DNA of 64,000 bases from Niallia endozanthoxylica. Lineage in GTDB: Bacteria > Bacillota > Bacilli > Bacillales > Cytobacillaceae. The DNA is taken from assembly GCF_008710145.1 (NCBI RefSeq), contig NZ_VYKL01000026.1:124001-188000 (forward strand). Direction: 5' to 3'. Under the pieces are notes generated by a model, which worked only from the letters and a program-made list of their open reading frames with translations, made no database searches and was not told the origin of the DNA. This document shows, in pieces, positions 61,926 through 64,000 of this stretch. Every line of letters starts with the position of its first letter. Positions within the stretch are counted from its first letter, which is position 1. The translations under genes and the position numbers were made by a program.

Positions 61926-61985
61926 ATGGTTAAATATTATATGTAAAACTTAGAGTGAATTTTTTATTTTTTCGGAGGTAACACA

Positions 61986-62186
61986 ATGAACACAGGTAAA
62001 GTAAAATGGTTTAATGCAGAAAAAGGTTTTGGATTTATCGAATCTTCAGAAGGTCAAGATGTATTCGTACACTTCTCCGCTATCCAAACTGAAGGCTTCA
62101 AAACTTTAGAAGAAGGCCAAGACGTTAATTTTGATATCGTTGAAGGTAACCGTGGACCACAAGCTGCTAATGTAGTTAAAGCATAA
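61986..62186 (+). CDS. Cold-shock protein (CspA family)
   Basis: 66 residues. OB-fold nucleic-acid binder: [16 protein letters not shown] (RNP1) and VFVHFSAI (RNP2). The family is an RNA chaperone in cold and stationary phase. TCGGAGG lies 8 bases before the ATG. CspB/C/D paralogues are too alike to decide which it is. It is followed by a strong terminator and, 300 bases later, a DEAD-box helicase gene. Confidence 0.97.
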   Translation: MNTGKVKWFNAEKGFGFIESSEGQDVFVHFSAIQTEGFKTLEEGQDVNFDIVEGNRGPQAANVVKA

Positions 62187-62199
62187 TAATTGCTTACCT

Positions 62200-62231
62200 G
62201 GGTGATGCACTAAAAGATGCATCACCCTTTT
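62200..62231 (+). terminator. Terminator of the cold-shock gene
   Basis: GGGTGATGCA pairs with TGCATCACCC around an 8-base loop, then TTTT. No further gene or motif is evident between it and 62494. Confidence 0.92.
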
Positions 62232-62494
62232 CGTGCGATAATATGAGGTGTTTTATTCATTGATGAGAAATCTAAAATGGACGATTATAAATAAATCAAT
62301 GGTGAGCTATTCACTGATATTAACCACGTTCGGACAAGACTTTTCAGGTGAATGAGCAATAACCAAAGTTCTTTAAGTACGGTCACTTACTTTTTCTTAG
62401 CTAATTATGAAAAAAAGAAAGGGTAAATGGAAACCATAGTATCGTACAGGGAGAATGAAAACCAGTATAGATATTTAAAGGAGGAAACAAAATT

Positions 62495-63946
62495 TTGACA
62501 ACTTTTTCAGATTTCGGCTTAAGCAAAGAGCTTGAACAAGCCGTTTATAATATGGGCTTTGAAGAGCCATCGCCGATACAGGCGCAAGCCATCCCGATTG
62601 CATTACAGGGTAAGGATATGATTGGGCAGGCGCAGACAGGTACAGGTAAAACAACTGCTTTTGGTGTGCCTCTTTTAGAGAAAATAAGTGTAGATGAAGG
62701 AATTCAAGGACTTGTTGTATGCCCTACTCGTGAACTTGCTGTCCAAGTGGCAGAGGAACTAAACCGGATTGGGCAAGTAAAGGGAATACGCACCCTGCCT
62801 ATTTATGGCGGTCAGGATATAGGTCGTCAAATTCGTGCTTTGAAAAATCGACCGCAGGTCATTGCAGCGACCCCAGGCCGCTTAATTGATCATATTGAAA
62901 GAAAAACCATTCGTCTTGACAATATCAAAATGGTTGTGTTGGACGAAGCGGATGAAATGCTGAATATGGGATTTGTTGAGGATATTGAAAAAATTCTTTC
63001 AAAAGTTCCTGATGAAAGACAAACTTTATTATTTTCAGCGACTATGCCAAGACGGATTCAATCATTGGCAGAAAAATTCATGGTTGAACCTGAGCTAGTA
63101 AAAATCAAAGCGAAAGAAATGACCGTTACCAATATTGAACAGCATTTTATCGAAGTCCAAGAGAAGCAAAAGTTCGATGTACTATGTGGTTTGCTTGATA
63201 TTCAATCCCCAGATCTTGCTATTGTATTTGGACGGACAAAGAAGCGTGTTGACGAGGTAGTAGAAGGTTTAATTAAACGCGGGTATTCAGCTGAAGGTAT
63301 CCATGGAGATATTCCGCAAGCAAAACGTGATCAAGTTATACGCCGTTTTAAAGACCAATCAATTGATATCATGGTTGCAACGGATGTTGCTGCTCGTGGT
63401 CTTGATATAAGTGGTGTTTCTCATGTATATAACTTTGATATTCCACAGGATCCTGAAAGCTATGTCCATCGAATAGGTCGAACAGGTCGTGCCGGTAATA
63501 AAGGAAAGGCTGTTACGTTTGTCACTCCAAGGGAAACGGATCATTTAAGAATCATTGAAAACATGACGAAAAAGAAAATGATGAAAATGCCAATTCCTAC
63601 TACGCACGATGTTTTGGCCGGTAATCAAAAGGTAGCTATTAATCAATTGTTGGAGACAATTGAAAATAATGACTATCAGGAATATAAGCGATTAGCAGAA
63701 AATTTATTGGAAGATAAAGATTCCGTGTCCCTTTTGGCTGCAGCTCTGAAATTAATTACGAAAGAGCCAGATGCAACACCGGTCAAATTAACAGCCGTTG
63801 AGCCTTTAAGATCGAGAAAGCCAAAGACTGACTTTGGCAAGCGTCGCAGTAATGATAGAAATAGCCGTAATAATGACAAGGGCAGATCACGTGATCGCGA
63901 TCGTAGAAGAGGTAGAAATCGTCCAACCAATGAAAAAAATCGATAA
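62495..63946 (+). CDS. cshA: DEAD-box RNA helicase, CshA type
   Basis: 483 residues from a TTG start, with AAAGGAGG upstream. Domain 1: Q motif (FEEPSPIQ), motif [13 protein letters not shown] in [12 protein letters not shown]. Domain 2: [18 protein letters not shown]. The last 45 residues are an Arg/Asn/Asp-rich basic tail typical of CshA, which interacts with RNA and the degradosome. It follows the cold-shock gene, both used in cold adaptation. The end of the window holds nothing beyond it. Confidence 0.93.
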   Translation: MTTFSDFGLSKELEQAVYNMGFEEPSPIQAQAIPIALQGKDMIGQAQTGTGKTTAFGVPLLEKISVDEGIQGLVVCPTRELAVQVAEELNRIGQVKGIRTLPIYGGQDIGRQIRALKNRPQVIAATPGRLIDHIERKTIRLDNIKMVVLDEADEMLNMGFVEDIEKILSKVPDERQTLLFSATMPRRIQSLAEKFMVEPELVKIKAKEMTVTNIEQHFIEVQEKQKFDVLCGLLDIQSPDLAIVFGRTKKRVDEVVEGLIKRGYSAEGIHGDIPQAKRDQVIRRFKDQSIDIMVATDVAARGLDISGVSHVYNFDIPQDPESYVHRIGRTGRAGNKGKAVTFVTPRETDHLRIIENMTKKKMMKMPIPTTHDVLAGNQKVAINQLLETIENNDYQEYKRLAENLLEDKDSVSLLAAALKLITKEPDATPVKLTAVEPLRSRKPKTDFGKRRSNDRNSRNNDKGRSRDRDRRRGRNRPTNEKNR

Positions 63947-64000
63947 AAATAAAATTTCATAAAAAAAGTATTATAAAATTCGTTTAAATAACCCATATTA

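Overview
The window is a low-GC chromosomal segment of an endospore-forming member of the Bacillaceae. The evidence is AGGAGG ribosome-binding sites with frequent TTG/GTG starts, Rho-independent terminators after most units, and sporulation-linked genes (Spo0M, a YjcZ-type spore protein, two Hsp20-like coat/germination-type proteins). Gene order also follows two blocks that I recall from Bacillus subtilis, the yp* block and the yod block. The genus cannot be fixed from the sequence alone.

Layout. 0.3-7 kb: secreted NlpC/P60 hydrolase, ABC-F translation factor, YpgR-like HEAT protein, bacilliredoxin BrxA, YpiP methyltransferase, YpjP. 7-10.6 kb: a small membrane protein, a UGA-interrupted DUF123 nuclease gene, a secreted Pro-Pro endopeptidase homologue, thyA-dfrA. 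10.9-14.4 kb: ilvA, tatA, tatC, DegV. 14.4-15.7 kb: a decayed islet flanked by two copies of a hairpin repeat. 16-22 kb: sensor kinase, ypmQ-ypmR-ypmS, msrA-msrB, an SGNH hydrolase, a YjcZ peptide. 22.5-25.7 kb: ammonium transporter under tandem GlnR/TnrA-like boxes, then a GlnD-like nucleotidyltransferase and a DnaQ-type exonuclease. 25.8-35.5 kb: the kam/abl lysine-degradation cluster, with its own sigma-54 activator, an activator-type palindrome and a -24/-12 promoter before kamA. 35.7-43.9 kb: the rest of the yod block (yozE, yodN, yozD, yodL, deoD, yodJ, ctpA), interrupted by a small basic protein, a Hanks-type kinase and Spo0M. 44-50 kb: CobW GTPase, a lipoprotein/two-component/YtkA-like operon, two Hsp20-like genes. 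50-53.5 kb: an acetyltransferase preceded by a tRNA-like sequence, uppP, two membrane proteins. 53.6-56.7 kb: FMN riboswitch and ribE-ribBA-ribH, with no ribD and with a structured palindromic element inside the operon. 56.9-64 kb: EAL-HDOD protein, dapF, a PAP2 relic, glpK, a cold-shock gene with a hairpin in its leader, and a CshA-type helicase.

Functional themes. The kam cluster reads as a complete route from lysine through beta-lysine and N6-acetyl-beta-lysine to CoA-linked products, with an extra GabT-like aminotransferase that could take up a GABA-type product. thyA-dfrA supply dTMP and tetrahydrofolate, and the rib operon is flavin-controlled.

The best leads for something undescribed are the structured element between ribE and ribBA, the tRNA-like sequence in the acetyltransferase leader, the kinase/Spo0M/small basic protein neighbourhood, the Pro-Pro endopeptidase, and the frameshifted gene with a correctly phased slippery heptamer. 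Several genes of 25-59 codons, recovered by reading the gaps, are included. All identifications come from reading motifs and remembered family sequences; no searches were run.
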